Shown piece after piece: positions 1 to 8,364 of a DNA stretch of 64,000 bases; within the stretch, counting starts at the first letter, position 1, and every line of letters starts with the position of its first letter. The notes under the pieces are model-generated. The model saw nothing but the letters and a program-made list of their open reading frames with translations, was not told the DNA's origin and did no database searches. The stretch covers positions 1 through 64,000 of the forward strand of contig JADJDT010000048.1 in assembly GCA_016702545.1 (NCBI GenBank), given 5' to 3'. This DNA is from Pseudomonadota bacterium (GTDB lineage Bacteria; Myxococcota_A; Polyangia; GCA-2747355). The translations under genes were made by a program, and so were the position numbers.

Positions 1-31
1 TTCCTGTCCAAGACCAAGGAGGACAATCGTG

Positions 32-1280
32 ATGAGGCTTCGTTGGGTCTGCTCGTCTACGCTCACGGCGCTCGGTGCCGTAGCCCTGCTCTTCGGCCGC
101 CGGCTGCGGCAACGAATCGGAGGAGTACTACAGCTATCCGCCCTGGGCTCCAGGCGACCAGGAGCTGACGGGGCGGGACGGAATCGTGCGCGATGCGCGT
201 CCAGACCGGGACCGGGACGGTCGCCCCTCGGACCCGAACGACCCCTGCCAGGGGCCTGCGCTCTGTGCCGACCACGGCCCGATCGACTGCGTGATGGATC
301 GTGACTGTCAGCTGGAGGTGGCCTGCGTCGTCACCACCGGCAAGGACCGGCCGATGCCCTTTGCCACGCGCGCGCTCGCGCTGCGCGAGCAGCCCGAGCA
401 GAGCGAGCTCCTCGCGGCCGCCGCCAGCCCCGAGCGGCTGCTCGAGCTGGCGGCACGCCTGGGCGTAGAGGGTGAGTGCAAGATCACCTGCGCCAGCCGC
501 GGATCGATCCCGCAGCCGAGCCACACGCCGACGCCCGAGCCGACGCCGGTGCCGATGCCGATCTGCGAGAAGCTCGATGCCAAGAGCTGCTCGCTGCACC
601 ACGAGTGCGAGCTGGGCCCGCAGCCGCTCTGCCCGGTGATGTGCGTCCGCGCCCCCTGCCCGCCGCCGGCGCCCTGCGCCCCGCCGCGCTGCAGGACCCG
701 CCAGCCCGAGCCCACCCCGCCGCCCGCGCCCGAGTGCCGAAGCGACGCGGACTGCAGCCCCACGGACTGGGACTACCGGCTGACGGGCACGGGCGTCGCG
801 ATGTGCGCCGGACCCACCGACGCGTCGACCAGGAGCTCGGACGGAAAGCTGGGCGCGCTCTTCGGCTGCGTGCCGCCCCCGCAGCCGATCCCCCCGCGCC
901 ACTGCCTCAAGGCGCCCGGCGCGACGCTCGGTCGTTGCGTGGACGGACCGGTCGCCTGCCCCGCCATCTGGCAGCCCGTCTGCGGCAGCGACGGCAAGAC
1001 CTACGGCAACGAGTGCGAGGCCAATGCCGCCGGCGTGCGCATCGCGAGCAAGGGCGAGTGCGCCCCCCCGCCCGCCAAGAAGTGCTACGTCGGCGGCTGC
1101 AGCGGCCAGATTTGTTCGGACCGCCCCGACGTCGTCACGACCTGCGAGTGGGCGCCGACCTACCGCTGCGTCAGCCTCAGCGAGTGCGGCCCCTTCGGCC
1201 CCGGGGGGGCCTGTGCCTGGAAGAACAGCGACCCCTACACCCGCTGCGTGCGGAGCGCGAAGGAAGCGACGGTGTACTGA
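32..1280 (+). CDS. Cys-rich lipoprotein with Kazal-type module; signal peptide out of frame with the body
   Basis: An AAGGAGG ribosome site at 16-22 precedes ATG 32 (GTG 29 is the alternative). The frame from 32 encodes a typical signal-peptide start (RLRWVCSSTLTALGAVALL) but then diverges. The long body frame, ending at TGA 1278-1280, begins in the other frame with AAGCGNESEEYY near 96. Dropping one G of the pair at 95-96 joins both into LLFAAGCGNES, a plausible lipobox, so the mature protein should be a surface lipoprotein. The body is rich in Cys, Pro and Ala with paired-Cys segments, and has a Kazal-type inhibitor module at about 955-1062 (CPAIWQPVCGSDGKTYGNEC). A Kazal fold suggests protease inhibition or a plain structural role; the target is unknown. 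Either the gene is frameshifted or the assembly has one extra G. Confidence 0.7.
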
Positions 1281-2756
1281 GGGCGTGAGGGCGCCCGACG
1301 GCCTCCCCTGCCTGGCTGGTGCAGTTACCACGCAATGAACGATCTTCGGCCCCCTGGGTCTTTGGTCCTGGCAACGCTCAGCGGTCGTTTCCGCAGCAAG
1401 CGCAGATCCCGCTTCGCCAGCACCAAGGCCGCAACATTTCACAATTGCTCGCCTCTTTTCGTTGTCCGCGAAAAGCGCGTCCTCCACTGGCATCCCAACC
1501 CGACGGACCAGCATAACGCGGCATGATGGTTGCTTGAGCCAGGCAGGCCGTCTGTGATGCTGGGCGTGGCGCCGAGGACCGACGGCTGAGCTTGGCTCCG
1601 CAGTCAAGGACTGCGCCGCCAAGGATGACCCCGCGGCGCCGGCGTCGAGAACAGGATTTCGTATGGCAACTCGTATTCTAGTTCTAGGTAATGGGCGGAG
1701 AAACCTCCGTTACGCGGTCGCCGCAGCAGCGCTCGCCCTGGCTATCGCGCAACCCCGGGGCGCTCTAGGGACGAAACAGAAGGCACGTCATGCCGGCGAC
1801 GCGGCGCCGGATCAGACGGCCCATACGATTCTGGGCGCGCTCGTCTTGCAGCTCCCGCTGGCGGGGGTCGGCGACCCGGCGCCGGATCAGAGGGCCCTTG
1901 TGACGCAGTTGCTGGCGGCGCTCGACGGCGCTCACAACACCGCCGCGTTCGTATTGCAGAAGACTCTTGCACTCGGCGTGAGTCCTTTTGCGCGCGAGTT
2001 TCAAGAACTTCTCGCAGCGGAGGGCGGTATCGCGGAGCTGTCAGCGGCTCGTCATTCTCCCCGGGCCAATCGAGGTCGCCTCTACCTCAGGACCAAGGCG
2101 CAGCCCGATGTTGTCAGGATTATCAGCGTATCCGATTCGTTTCAAAAAGGCCCCACGGCGATGCTGCACAAGCAGCGCGCACTGAATCAAAGCAGTTTGC
2201 AAGAAAAGTGCCCGCGTTTCGGACTCGCACAACTCCTAATCGGGGCGCCGCATTCGACCCAGGGAGTGCAGCCCCCCAGGGGCCGCACCGGAGTTTACCA
2301 GGGACCGCACCGGCGTTAATTAGACGCACTTCGAATCCGACCAGGGACCGCACCGGAGTTAATTAGACGCACTTCGAATCCGCAATCTTGGCATCGTTTC
2401 CTCTCAGATTTGATCTCTCAGTTCTCTGATATCAAACGCACAAGTCGAGTCCTCTCCCCCGTCCATGGTCCGCTCGCGGGTGCGAAAGCCCCCACCCGGG
2501 TTGATCTGACGCAGGTAGGTGGATTTGACGCAGGCAGATTCCGCGTCCTGAGATCTGGTCTCGATCCGCCATGCTCGCCCAAAGACCTGGTTTCATGAAA
2601 CAATGCAGAATCTTCGTCCTGGAATAGATCCTCGCTCCCAGCCTGAAGTGAGCCCACGCGGCCCGCCAACGCGCGCATGGCGGGCAGAACCGCGAGAAGC
2701 CCAACCGAACCGCCTATCGACAAAACAACTTCGATGCTTCACAATTGCGTCTCAAA
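1281..2756. other. 1.5-kb gap without a convincing gene
   Basis: Base composition is less GC-rich than in the neighbours, especially 2390-2760. One open frame (1663-2319, +) begins with a hydrophobic, signal-like stretch and contains a 25-residue periodicity (GDAAPDQ and GDPAPDQ, from DNA copies 75 bp apart near 1794 and 1869). Its third-position GC is clearly lower than in real genes here and its second half looks non-coding. I regard it as a gene remnant or chance frame. The gap also holds the 43-bp tandem repeat listed separately and a loose relative of that repeat at 2491-2530. Confidence 0.5.
2273..2382. repeat. 43-bp tandem repeat, about 2.5 copies
   Basis: Units at 2297-2339 and 2340-2382 differ at one base, and a partial copy precedes them at 2273-2296. 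The core reads GTTAATTAGACGCACTTCG. A diverged relative of the core occurs at 5191-5222 on the far side of the ATPase/aminotransferase pair, and looser ones at 2491-2530. Confidence 0.85.
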
Positions 2757-3914
2757 ATGGAAACAGTGTCGAGATTTTTTGCGGATACGGGGCAGTCCTT
2801 CTTCCTCTTCGGTCCGCGAGGCACGGGGAAGTCGACCTGGGCCCAGGGTCGCTATCCGCAGGCGCTCGTAGTCAATCTGCTCGACCCGGAGGTCTACCGC
2901 AGCTATGCAGCGCGCCCGGAGCGGCTGCGCGAGCTGGTGCGTGGCAACCCAGCTCGGCAGTGCGTTGTCATCGATGAGGTGCAGCGGGTGCCCGAGCTGC
3001 TGACGGTGGTGCATGCGCTGATCGAACAGGCGGCGGGCCCGGCACCTCAGTTCATCCTGACCGGCTCGAGCGCGCGCAAGGTGCGGCGCGCCGGCGTCGA
3101 CCTGCTGGCCGGGCGCGCCCTATTACGGCACATGCACCCCTTCGTCGCGGCCGAGCTCGGCGACCGCTTCGACCTCGAGCGAGCGTTGACCGAGGGGATG
3201 GTGCCACTCGTCGTCGCGGCTGCCAGCCCCGAGCAGACCCTGCGCAGCTACGCGGCGCTCTACGTCGAGCAAGAGGTGCAGATGGAAGGGCTCGTGCGCA
3301 ACATCGGCGCCTTCGCGCGCTTCCTCGAGGTGGTCAGCTTCTCGCACGGCAGCCCGCTCAATGTGGCTAACATCGCTCGCGAATGCGAGACCGAGCGCAA
3401 TACCGTCGCGGGCTACCTTTCGATTCTGCAGGACCTGCTGCTCGCCTTCCAATTGCCCGTGTTCACCCGCCGCGCCAAGCGGGCGCTCGCCGCGCATCCG
3501 AAGTTCTATTATTTCGACACGGGCGTGTTCCGGTCGCTGCGTCCGCGGGGGCCTCTCGACCGCGCCGAGGAGATCGAGGGCGCAGCCCTCGAAGGGCTGG
3601 TCGTCCAGCACCTGCGCGCCTGGAACGACTACAGCGGCGGCCGAAACAGCCTGTCGTACTGGCGCACAAGATCGGGCGTCGAGGTGGACGTGGTGGTCTA
3701 CGGCGAGGACGGGCTGTGGGGGATCGAGATCAAGAACACGCGCCGGATCGACGGCCGCGACCTGCGGGCTCTGCGCAGCTTCGCTGACGACTACCCCGAG
3801 GCCCGCCTGCTCTTTGTCTACCGCGGTGCAGAGCGCCTCGAACGAGAGGGCGTGCTGTGCTTGCCCTGCGCGGACTTCCTGCGACAGCTGCGCCCGGGTC
3901 GCGCCCTCGCATGA
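2757..3914 (+). CDS. AAA ATPase with C-terminal DUF4143 domain
   Basis: P-loop ATPase of the AAA_14/DUF4143 family, a widespread and often transferred group of poorly understood function. The Walker A motif is GPRGTGKST (residues 19-27) and the Walker B motif is VVIDEVQ with D73 and E74. The C-terminal third has the DUF4143 pattern with a PD-(D/E)xK-like core (GVEVDVVV then GIEIK), as seen in nuclease-like folds. The length of 385 residues is normal. ATG 2757 is chosen; TTG 2745 is in frame and possible. Its stop overlaps the next start by four bases (ATGA), so the two genes are translationally coupled. The gene lies next to an AT-richer stretch and between copies of a dispersed repeat, which fits acquisition by transfer. 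Confidence 0.85.
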   Translation: METVSRFFADTGQSFFLFGPRGTGKSTWAQGRYPQALVVNLLDPEVYRSYAARPERLRELVRGNPARQCVVIDEVQRVPELLTVVHALIEQAAGPAPQFILTGSSARKVRRAGVDLLAGRALLRHMHPFVAAELGDRFDLERALTEGMVPLVVAAASPEQTLRSYAALYVEQEVQMEGLVRNIGAFARFLEVVSFSHGSPLNVANIARECETERNTVAGYLSILQDLLLAFQLPVFTRRAKRALAAHPKFYYFDTGVFRSLRPRGPLDRAEEIEGAALEGLVVQHLRAWNDYSGGRNSLSYWRTRSGVEVDVVVYGEDGLWGIEIKNTRRIDGRDLRALRSFADDYPEARLLFVYRGAERLEREGVLCLPCADFLRQLRPGRALA

Positions 3915-5113
3915 AATGCGTCGACCTCGACACGCTACGATCCGACACGCCGGGCTGCGCGCAGGTCGTGCACCTCAATCATGCTGGCGCGTCGCTTCCC
4001 CCGCGACCCGTCCTGGAGGCCGTGATCTCGCACCTCAGGCGTGAGGCCGAGATCGGCGGCTACGAAGCTGCCGCGGAAGCCGGCGATGCGCTCGAGTCGA
4101 CCTACGTCGCGCTCGCGGATTTGATCGGATCCGGCGCCGACGAGATCGCCGTCGTGGAGAACGCGACGCGCGCCTGGGACATGGCCTTCTACGGCATCCC
4201 CTTCGGCGCAGGCGACCGGATCCTCACCGCCACCGCCGAGTATGCCAGCAACTTCATCGCCTACCTGCAGATGGCGCGACGCACGGGGGTCACGATCGAC
4301 GTGGTCCCCGACGACGAGCACGGCCAGCTCGACGTCGATGCGTTGCGCGAGATGATGGACGGGCGCGTCAAGCTGATCGCCATCACGCATGTGCCGACGA
4401 GCGGGGGCCTCGTCAATCCGGCCGAAGCGGTCGGCCAAATCGCCCGCGACGCCGGGTGTCTTTATCTCCTCGATGCGTGCCAATCGGTGGGGCAGCTGCC
4501 GCTCAGCGTCAATGCGCTGGGCTGCGATTTCCTGTCGGCCACGGGAAGGAAGTACCTCCGTGGCCCGCGCGGGACCGGATTCCTTTACGCCCGCCGCGAA
4601 GCCCTCGAGCGCGTCGAGCCGCCCTTGCTGGATCTGCACGCCGCGTCGTGGGTCTCCAAGGGGGAGTATCGACTGCGCGGCGACGCGCGCCGCTTCGAGA
4701 ACTGGGAAACGAACGTCGCCACAAAGATCGGCCTCGGCGTCGCCGCCCGCTACGCCATCTCGATTGGGCCGGAGGCGATCTGGGAGCGCGTGGCCACGCT
4801 TGGCTCCGCGCTCCGCACCCGGCTCGAGGCGCTGCCTGGGGTGACGGTAAGGGACCGGGGTCGCGTGAAGTGCGGGATCGTGACCTTCACCGTCGAGGGG
4901 AAGGACCCCGCGTGGATTCAGCAACAGCTGCGCGAGCGAAGGATCAACGTGTCGGTGTCGGTCGCCGACTACACTCGTATCGACATGGAAGCGCGGCGTC
5001 TGACGTCGATGGTCCGGGCATCGGTGCACTACTACAACAGCGAGGCCGAGCTCGACTTGCTGGCCAGCGCGGTGGAAGCGCTCTCCGCCGAGACAATGAA
5101 CCGCACCCAATAG
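3911..5113 (+). CDS. Class V aminotransferase-fold PLP enzyme
   Basis: PLP-dependent enzyme of the class V aminotransferase/cysteine desulfurase fold, 400 residues. Visible motifs are LNHAGASLP (23-31), the cofactor-contacting DACQS with D188 and Q191, and SATGRKYLRG with K214 as the Schiff-base lysine. There is no free-standing catalytic Cys loop typical of NifS/IscS desulfurases. The sequence is closer to isopenicillin-epimerase-like and EgtE-like (hercynylcysteine sulfoxide lyase) members, so a C-S lyase, epimerase or transaminase role is possible and the substrate is unknown. ATG 3911 overlaps the stop of the upstream ATPase gene; an in-frame upstream start would place more than 50 bases of overlap and is less likely. 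Confidence 0.85.
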   Translation: MKCVDLDTLRSDTPGCAQVVHLNHAGASLPPRPVLEAVISHLRREAEIGGYEAAAEAGDALESTYVALADLIGSGADEIAVVENATRAWDMAFYGIPFGAGDRILTATAEYASNFIAYLQMARRTGVTIDVVPDDEHGQLDVDALREMMDGRVKLIAITHVPTSGGLVNPAEAVGQIARDAGCLYLLDACQSVGQLPLSVNALGCDFLSATGRKYLRGPRGTGFLYARREALERVEPPLLDLHAASWVSKGEYRLRGDARRFENWETNVATKIGLGVAARYAISIGPEAIWERVATLGSALRTRLEALPGVTVRDRGRVKCGIVTFTVEGKDPAWIQQQLRERRINVSVSVADYTRIDMEARRLTSMVRASVHYYNSEAELDLLASAVEALSAETMNRTQ

Positions 5114-5190
5114 ACCGTAGCGTTCAACCATCGGCGAGACGAAGCGCGACTCCGCGGCGTGCCCTCCTTGACCGGACCTAAGGGACCCCA

Positions 5191-5222
5191 AGGGACCGGA
5201 CCGGGGTTGATTTGACGAACTT
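5191..5222. repeat. Diverged copy of the 2273-2382 repeat core
   Basis: The stretch starting AGGGACCGGACCGGGG and continuing to GACGAACTT matches the 43-bp unit at most positions. It lies 77 bases after the aminotransferase stop. The rest of 5114-5398 has a T8 run at about 5239-5246 and shares ACAAGTCGAGTCCTC (near 5284) with the stretch near 2441; no gene is seen in it. Confidence 0.5.
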
Positions 5223-5398
5223 ATGGTCGGTAATGAAGGTTTTTTTTCCTCAGCGCTAAACCCTCAAGTACCTGGTAATACTTGGACAAGTCGAGTCCTC
5301 GCCAGCGCGCGGCGCGCGGTCGCGGGGCTCTTCTCGCCTGGCCGCGGCCTCCGTGCAGCGTCCTTCGAGTGCGGGTGCCGCGCCGAGGAACGCGGCGT

Positions 5399-5755
5399 TT
5401 ACCAGAGCGCCCGTGGGTAGTGGGCGCGGATGGTGGCGTCGCGGGTGAGCAGGGTGTCGTCGCCGATCGCGGCCTGCGCGGTAATCAGGCGGTCGAAGTC
5501 GCGCGCGCGGCCTGCACCACGGCTGAAAAGCGACGGTCGCAGACGCGCAAGGGAATGACGGCGGCAAGATGGGGACATCACCGCCGCGGCGTCGCGGCGA
5601 ATACGCCCGATTTCGTAAAGATACTCGACCTCGAGCTCCACCATCGGCGAGACGTGAAGCGCCTCGGCTGCGTTCACCGCCTCGATCGCGGAGGGGAGAG
5701 CTGGATCGGGTGCGCCCGCAATCCAGAGAAGGGCGTTGGTGTCGAGGTAGATCAA
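5399..5755 (-). pseudogene. PIN-domain toxin (VapC type), internally frameshifted
   Basis: The N-terminus reads IYLDTNALLW and the C-terminus FDRLITAQAAIGDDTLL then LLTRDATIRAHYPRALW, as in VapC-type PIN ribonucleases that end in RAHYPRA(L/V)W. The continuous frame is open, but the middle (about 5510-5570) only makes PIN-like sense in another frame: HLAAVIPLRVCDRRFSAVV. One extra C at the CCCC run and two extra bases in the GCGCGCG run would explain this; the two shifts cancel. As written, 20 or more residues of the core are scrambled, so activity is doubtful. The start is TTG at 5755, overlapping the antitoxin stop by four bases (TTGA). Confidence 0.7.
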
Positions 5756-5976
5756 GGCTTCCACTCGCTCGACCAATCGACGTGCTCGAGGCTGGCAGGA
5801 TCGCCCACGATCAGGTCGGTCAGGCCCCGAACCCGTTCGACCGGCGGCACCGACGAAACGACCGAGATGCGAAGCACCTTGCCCTTGCGCTCGACCTCGA
5901 CGACCTCGCCGGTTTCGATGATCCGGTCCAGCACGCGGTAGATGTTGTTTCGCAGCTCGGTCGCCGTGTACGGCAT
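5752..5976 (-). CDS. VapB-like antitoxin
   Basis: 74-residue antitoxin partner of the PIN toxin that follows with a four-base overlap. The N-terminal half (ATELRNNIYRVLDRIIETG) resembles Phd/YefM- and VapB-like DNA-binding antitoxins, and the tail (SLEHVDWSSEWKP) is the likely toxin-binding segment. ATG 5976 has an AAGGAGG ribosome site just upstream. The antitoxin and toxin order, the overlap, and the repeated inverted sequence 28 bases upstream of the start are typical of autoregulated toxin-antitoxin operons. Confidence 0.75.
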   Translation of the reverse strand: MPYTATELRNNIYRVLDRIIETGEVVEVERKGKVLRISVVSSVPPVERVRGLTDLIVGDPASLEHVDWSSEWKP

Positions 5977-6003
5977 CCATGCCTCCTTCGGCCCCTGGTC
6001 CGG

Positions 6004-6035
6004 GCGGAAGACGGTCCGCGCGGAAGACGGTCCGC
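6004..6035. promoter_or_regulatory. Two perfect 16-bp direct repeats, possible antitoxin operator
   Basis: GCGGAAGACGGTCCGC occurs at 6004-6019 and again at 6020-6035. Each copy is an interrupted inverted repeat (GCGGA and TCCGC). The pair lies directly upstream of the VapB-like antitoxin start, where such systems bind their own operator. Confidence 0.45.
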
Positions 6036-6171
6036 GCAGACGACCATCGACCGAAACAAGGATGAAGCGAACACGTACGTACGTCAATCCTCTGACGCAC
6101 GTGCATCCCACCGCTGAGAAGCCGCCCCCACCAAAGCGATCCCGACAGCGGCGGGGCCCACCACCGACCGT

Positions 6172-6611
6172 TCAAGGCGCCAGCGGGTCGATGACCTCGA
6201 GGAAGGGAAAGCGATGGAAGTCCGCGTCGCGCGTGTAGATGCGGCGGATGCCGTGCTCACGCATCAGCACCGCCGTGTGGAGGTCATGCACGAGGTTGCC
6301 CCGTGCGGCGGGGACCTCGGCGAGTACCTGCGCGGCGACGGTCGCGTGGCGATCCGTATGCTCCAAGAGGCCCAGGCTCGGGCTCTGCAGCAGCGCTTGC
6401 ACGAAGTCCCAGGCCGCGGGCGGCGTCCAGGGCTTGGCGAAGACGCGCGGATGCGTCACCACGCGCGCGAACTCGTAGATCACGTTCCAGGTCAGGTACC
6501 AGGGCAGAACGTCGCGTCGCCACCCCTCAAGCAGGCCGCGACAGACGCCGTGCTCCACGCAGGCCATGTCGGCCGCGTACACCACAGCACATTGGTGTCC
6601 ACGACGAGCAT
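6172..6611 (-). pseudogene. PIN-domain toxin, frameshifted near the N-terminus
   Basis: ATG 6611 opens MLVVDTNVL, the standard PIN start with the first acidic residue. The rest of the domain (VYAADMACVEHGVCRGLLEG to LVHDLHTAVLMREHGIRRIY and TRDADFHRFPFLEVIDPL) is in another frame. Removing one TG from the CTGTGGTG run near 6583-6588 restores a continuous protein of about 145 residues, and the 440-nt span fits a 2-base insertion. The remaining PIN acidic residues (the D in LVHDLH and TRDADF) are present. TGATG overlap with the upstream antitoxin gene. Disrupted in vivo or a sequencing slip. Confidence 0.7.
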
Positions 6612-6838
6612 CAACGGCCCTCCATCGCCTGATAGAGGGCGTCCCGATCGGCAATGTCCACCTGGGCCCTGCCCCCGTCGAAGGCCGGCAGGGGTGGCGT
6701 ATCGACCTCCGCCGGACGCCGCGCAAGGGTCGCGCGGAGAGAGGCCTCCACCAACGCAGATATCGTCGTGCGGCGCCGCGCCGCCTCGACCCGCAACCTG
6801 CGCATCAGCCCATCGTCAATGACCAGCGTGGTCTTCAT
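6611..6838 (-). CDS. Ribbon-helix-helix antitoxin
   Basis: 75-residue protein starting MKTTLVIDDGLMRRLRVEA, a ribbon-helix-helix DNA-binding fold (CopG/Arc type), followed by TISALVEASLRATLAR and a proline-containing tail. It precedes a PIN toxin gene with a one-base TGATG overlap, so it is the cognate antitoxin and probable autorepressor. An in-frame start 15 codons upstream (6883) is less likely because RHH proteins of this group begin at MKTT. Confidence 0.8.
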   Translation of the reverse strand: MKTTLVIDDGLMRRLRVEAARRRTTISALVEASLRATLARRPAEVDTPPLPAFDGGRAQVDIADRDALYQAMEGR

Positions 6839-6900
6839 CCGTCTCACCGTACGGCATGTATGGCCCTCCGTCCATTGGCGCACCGACCCAGGGGCGTGCT

Positions 6901-7038
6901 AACTACGACGATCGGCCGCGGCTGGAGTACTCGGGCATCGACCGCGTGCTCGGCCGCTTCGGCAGCGCGCGCGGGTTGCTGCTCTTCAACCTGTCCGAGG
7001 TCGTCGCTACGGCGCGGGCCGCACGCGAGGCGCCTTGA
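6901..7038 (+). pseudogene. 3' stump of a spermidine-synthase-like gene
   Basis: This frame reads NYDDRPRLEYSGIDRVLG and RGLLLFNLSEVVATARAAR and then stops at TGA 7036-7038. The (N)xDDRPxLEY sequence is the usual C-terminal signature of fused membrane spermidine-synthase-like proteins. The 5' part is missing: the two toxin-antitoxin operons on the other strand occupy the place where it should be. The stop overlaps the TTG start of glycerate kinase (TTGA), which suggests an old operon cut by insertion. Recognition rests on a short segment. Confidence 0.4.
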
Positions 7039-8345
7039 CGTACCCGGATCCCGACATGCCCGCCCACGACCCGAGCGCGGCGCCGACCCTGCGCCAACTG
7101 CGAGCCGACGCGGCGAGCATCGTCGCGCAGGCCGTGCAGGCGACCCTGCCTGGACCGGCGATCGCGCGCGAGCTGGCGTTGCTGCCGCACGACGTACCGG
7201 TGCGGCTGGTGGCCTGCGGCAAGGCCGCCTGGACGATGGCCGCGGCGGCCCACGCGGCGCTCGGCGCGCGCCTGCGCGCAGGGCTGGTGATCACCCCCCG
7301 GGGCCACGCGCGCGGCCCCCTGCCACCGCTGCTGCTCCACGAGGCCGCTCATCCGCTGCCGGACGTGAGCAGCCTGGCGGCTGCCGAGGCGGTGCTGGCG
7401 CTGCTGGCCGCGCGAAGGCCCGAAGAGCAGCTCCTCTTTCTGCTCTCGGGCGGGGGCTCGGCGCTGCTCGAACGACCGCTCGCCGGCGTCACGCTCGAAG
7501 AGTTGGTGCAGGTGCAGGCGCGGCTGCTGGGCGGCGGCGCCGATATCGTCGCCCTCAACACCGTGCGCAAGCACCTCTCCGCGCTCAAGGGTGGCCGCCT
7601 GGCCGCTTGCTTCGCGCCGCAACCGGCGCTGCTGCTCGTGCTCTCGGACGTGGTCGGCGATCGCCTGGACACGATAGCGGGCGGTCCCCTCACGGCCGAC
7701 GCCACGACCAGCGCCGACGCGCAGCGCATCGTCGCCGCACATCGGATCCCGCTGTCGCCGGCGGCGCGCGAGGCGCTAGCGCTGGAGACGCCCAAGTGCG
7801 TCGCGCACGTCACCACGCGCCTGGTCGGCAGCGTCGACCTGCTCTGTGAGGCGGCGGCGCGCGGCGCGGCGCTGCGGGGCTACAGACCGCAGATCGTCAC
7901 CCGCGAGCTGAGCGGCGAGGCGCGCGTGACCGGCACGGCGTGGGCCGCGACGGCACGCGCGTGGCGGGAGCGAGCGGAGCGCGGCGCGGCGCCGGGGCCA
8001 CTGGCGCTGATTGCCGGCGGCGAGACGATCGTGCGGGTGCGCGGCCGCGGACGTGGCGGGCGCAATCAGGAGCTGGCGCTGGCCGCCGCGCTGGGCCTCG
8101 CCGGCCTCGAGGGGGTGGTGATCGCCGCCGCTGCGAGCGACGGCATCGACGGGCCGACGGACGCCGCCGGGGCGATCGTCGACGGCAGCACCTGGGCCGC
8201 GATCACCGCCCACGGGCTCGACGCCCAGCGTTGCCTCGACGACAACGACAGCTATCGCGCGCTCGACGCCGCCGGCGCCTTGCTGCGCAGCGGCCCGACC
8301 GGCACCAACGTCAACGATCTGGCGCTGGCACTGGTGACCTCGTAG
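7035..8345 (+). CDS. Glycerate 2-kinase, MOFRL family
   Basis: Phosphorylates D-glycerate, most likely to 2-phosphoglycerate, feeding glycolysis from glycerate or hydroxypyruvate. The N-terminal domain has VACGKAAWTMAAAA and the SGGGSALLE loop; the middle has NTVRKHLSALKGGRLA and LSDVVGD; the C-terminal MOFRL domain has GGETIVRVRGRGRGGRNQEL, SDGIDGPTDAAGAIVD and DNDSY followed by TGTNVNDLALAL. The length of 436 is normal for the family. TTG 7035 is chosen because a GAGG lies four bases upstream and it overlaps the preceding stop; ATG 7056 is the alternative. Sometimes annotated as hydroxypyruvate reductase or DUF4147. Confidence 0.9.
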   Translation: MTYPDPDMPAHDPSAAPTLRQLRADAASIVAQAVQATLPGPAIARELALLPHDVPVRLVACGKAAWTMAAAAHAALGARLRAGLVITPRGHARGPLPPLLLHEAAHPLPDVSSLAAAEAVLALLAARRPEEQLLFLLSGGGSALLERPLAGVTLEELVQVQARLLGGGADIVALNTVRKHLSALKGGRLAACFAPQPALLLVLSDVVGDRLDTIAGGPLTADATTSADAQRIVAAHRIPLSPAAREALALETPKCVAHVTTRLVGSVDLLCEAAARGAALRGYRPQIVTRELSGEARVTGTAWAATARAWRERAERGAAPGPLALIAGGETIVRVRGRGRGGRNQELALAAALGLAGLEGVVIAAAASDGIDGPTDAAGAIVDGSTWAAITAHGLDAQRCLDDNDSYRALDAAGALLRSGPTGTNVNDLALALVTS

Positions 8346-8364
8346 GAGGGGAGGGGGGCGACGA

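Noticed and set aside
63..1622. A 519-codon - strand frame over the Kazal lipoprotein
   Set aside because: No ribosome site, no recognisable motif, and it opposes a body with clear Cys pattern.
1663..2319. Candidate 218-residue secreted protein
   Set aside because: Lower third-position GC than real genes here, no motif, second half looks non-coding; mentioned only as part of the gap.
2331..2382. TTCGAATCC in the 43-bp repeat, like a tRNA T-arm
   Set aside because: No matching stems, anticodon arm or acceptor end around it.
2297..2382. Possible integron attC site from the GTTAATT core
   Set aside because: Does not fit the GTTRRRY core and has no paired arms of an attC site.
5235..5250. T8 run as an intrinsic terminator of the aminotransferase gene
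   Set aside because: No clear GC stem directly before the T run.
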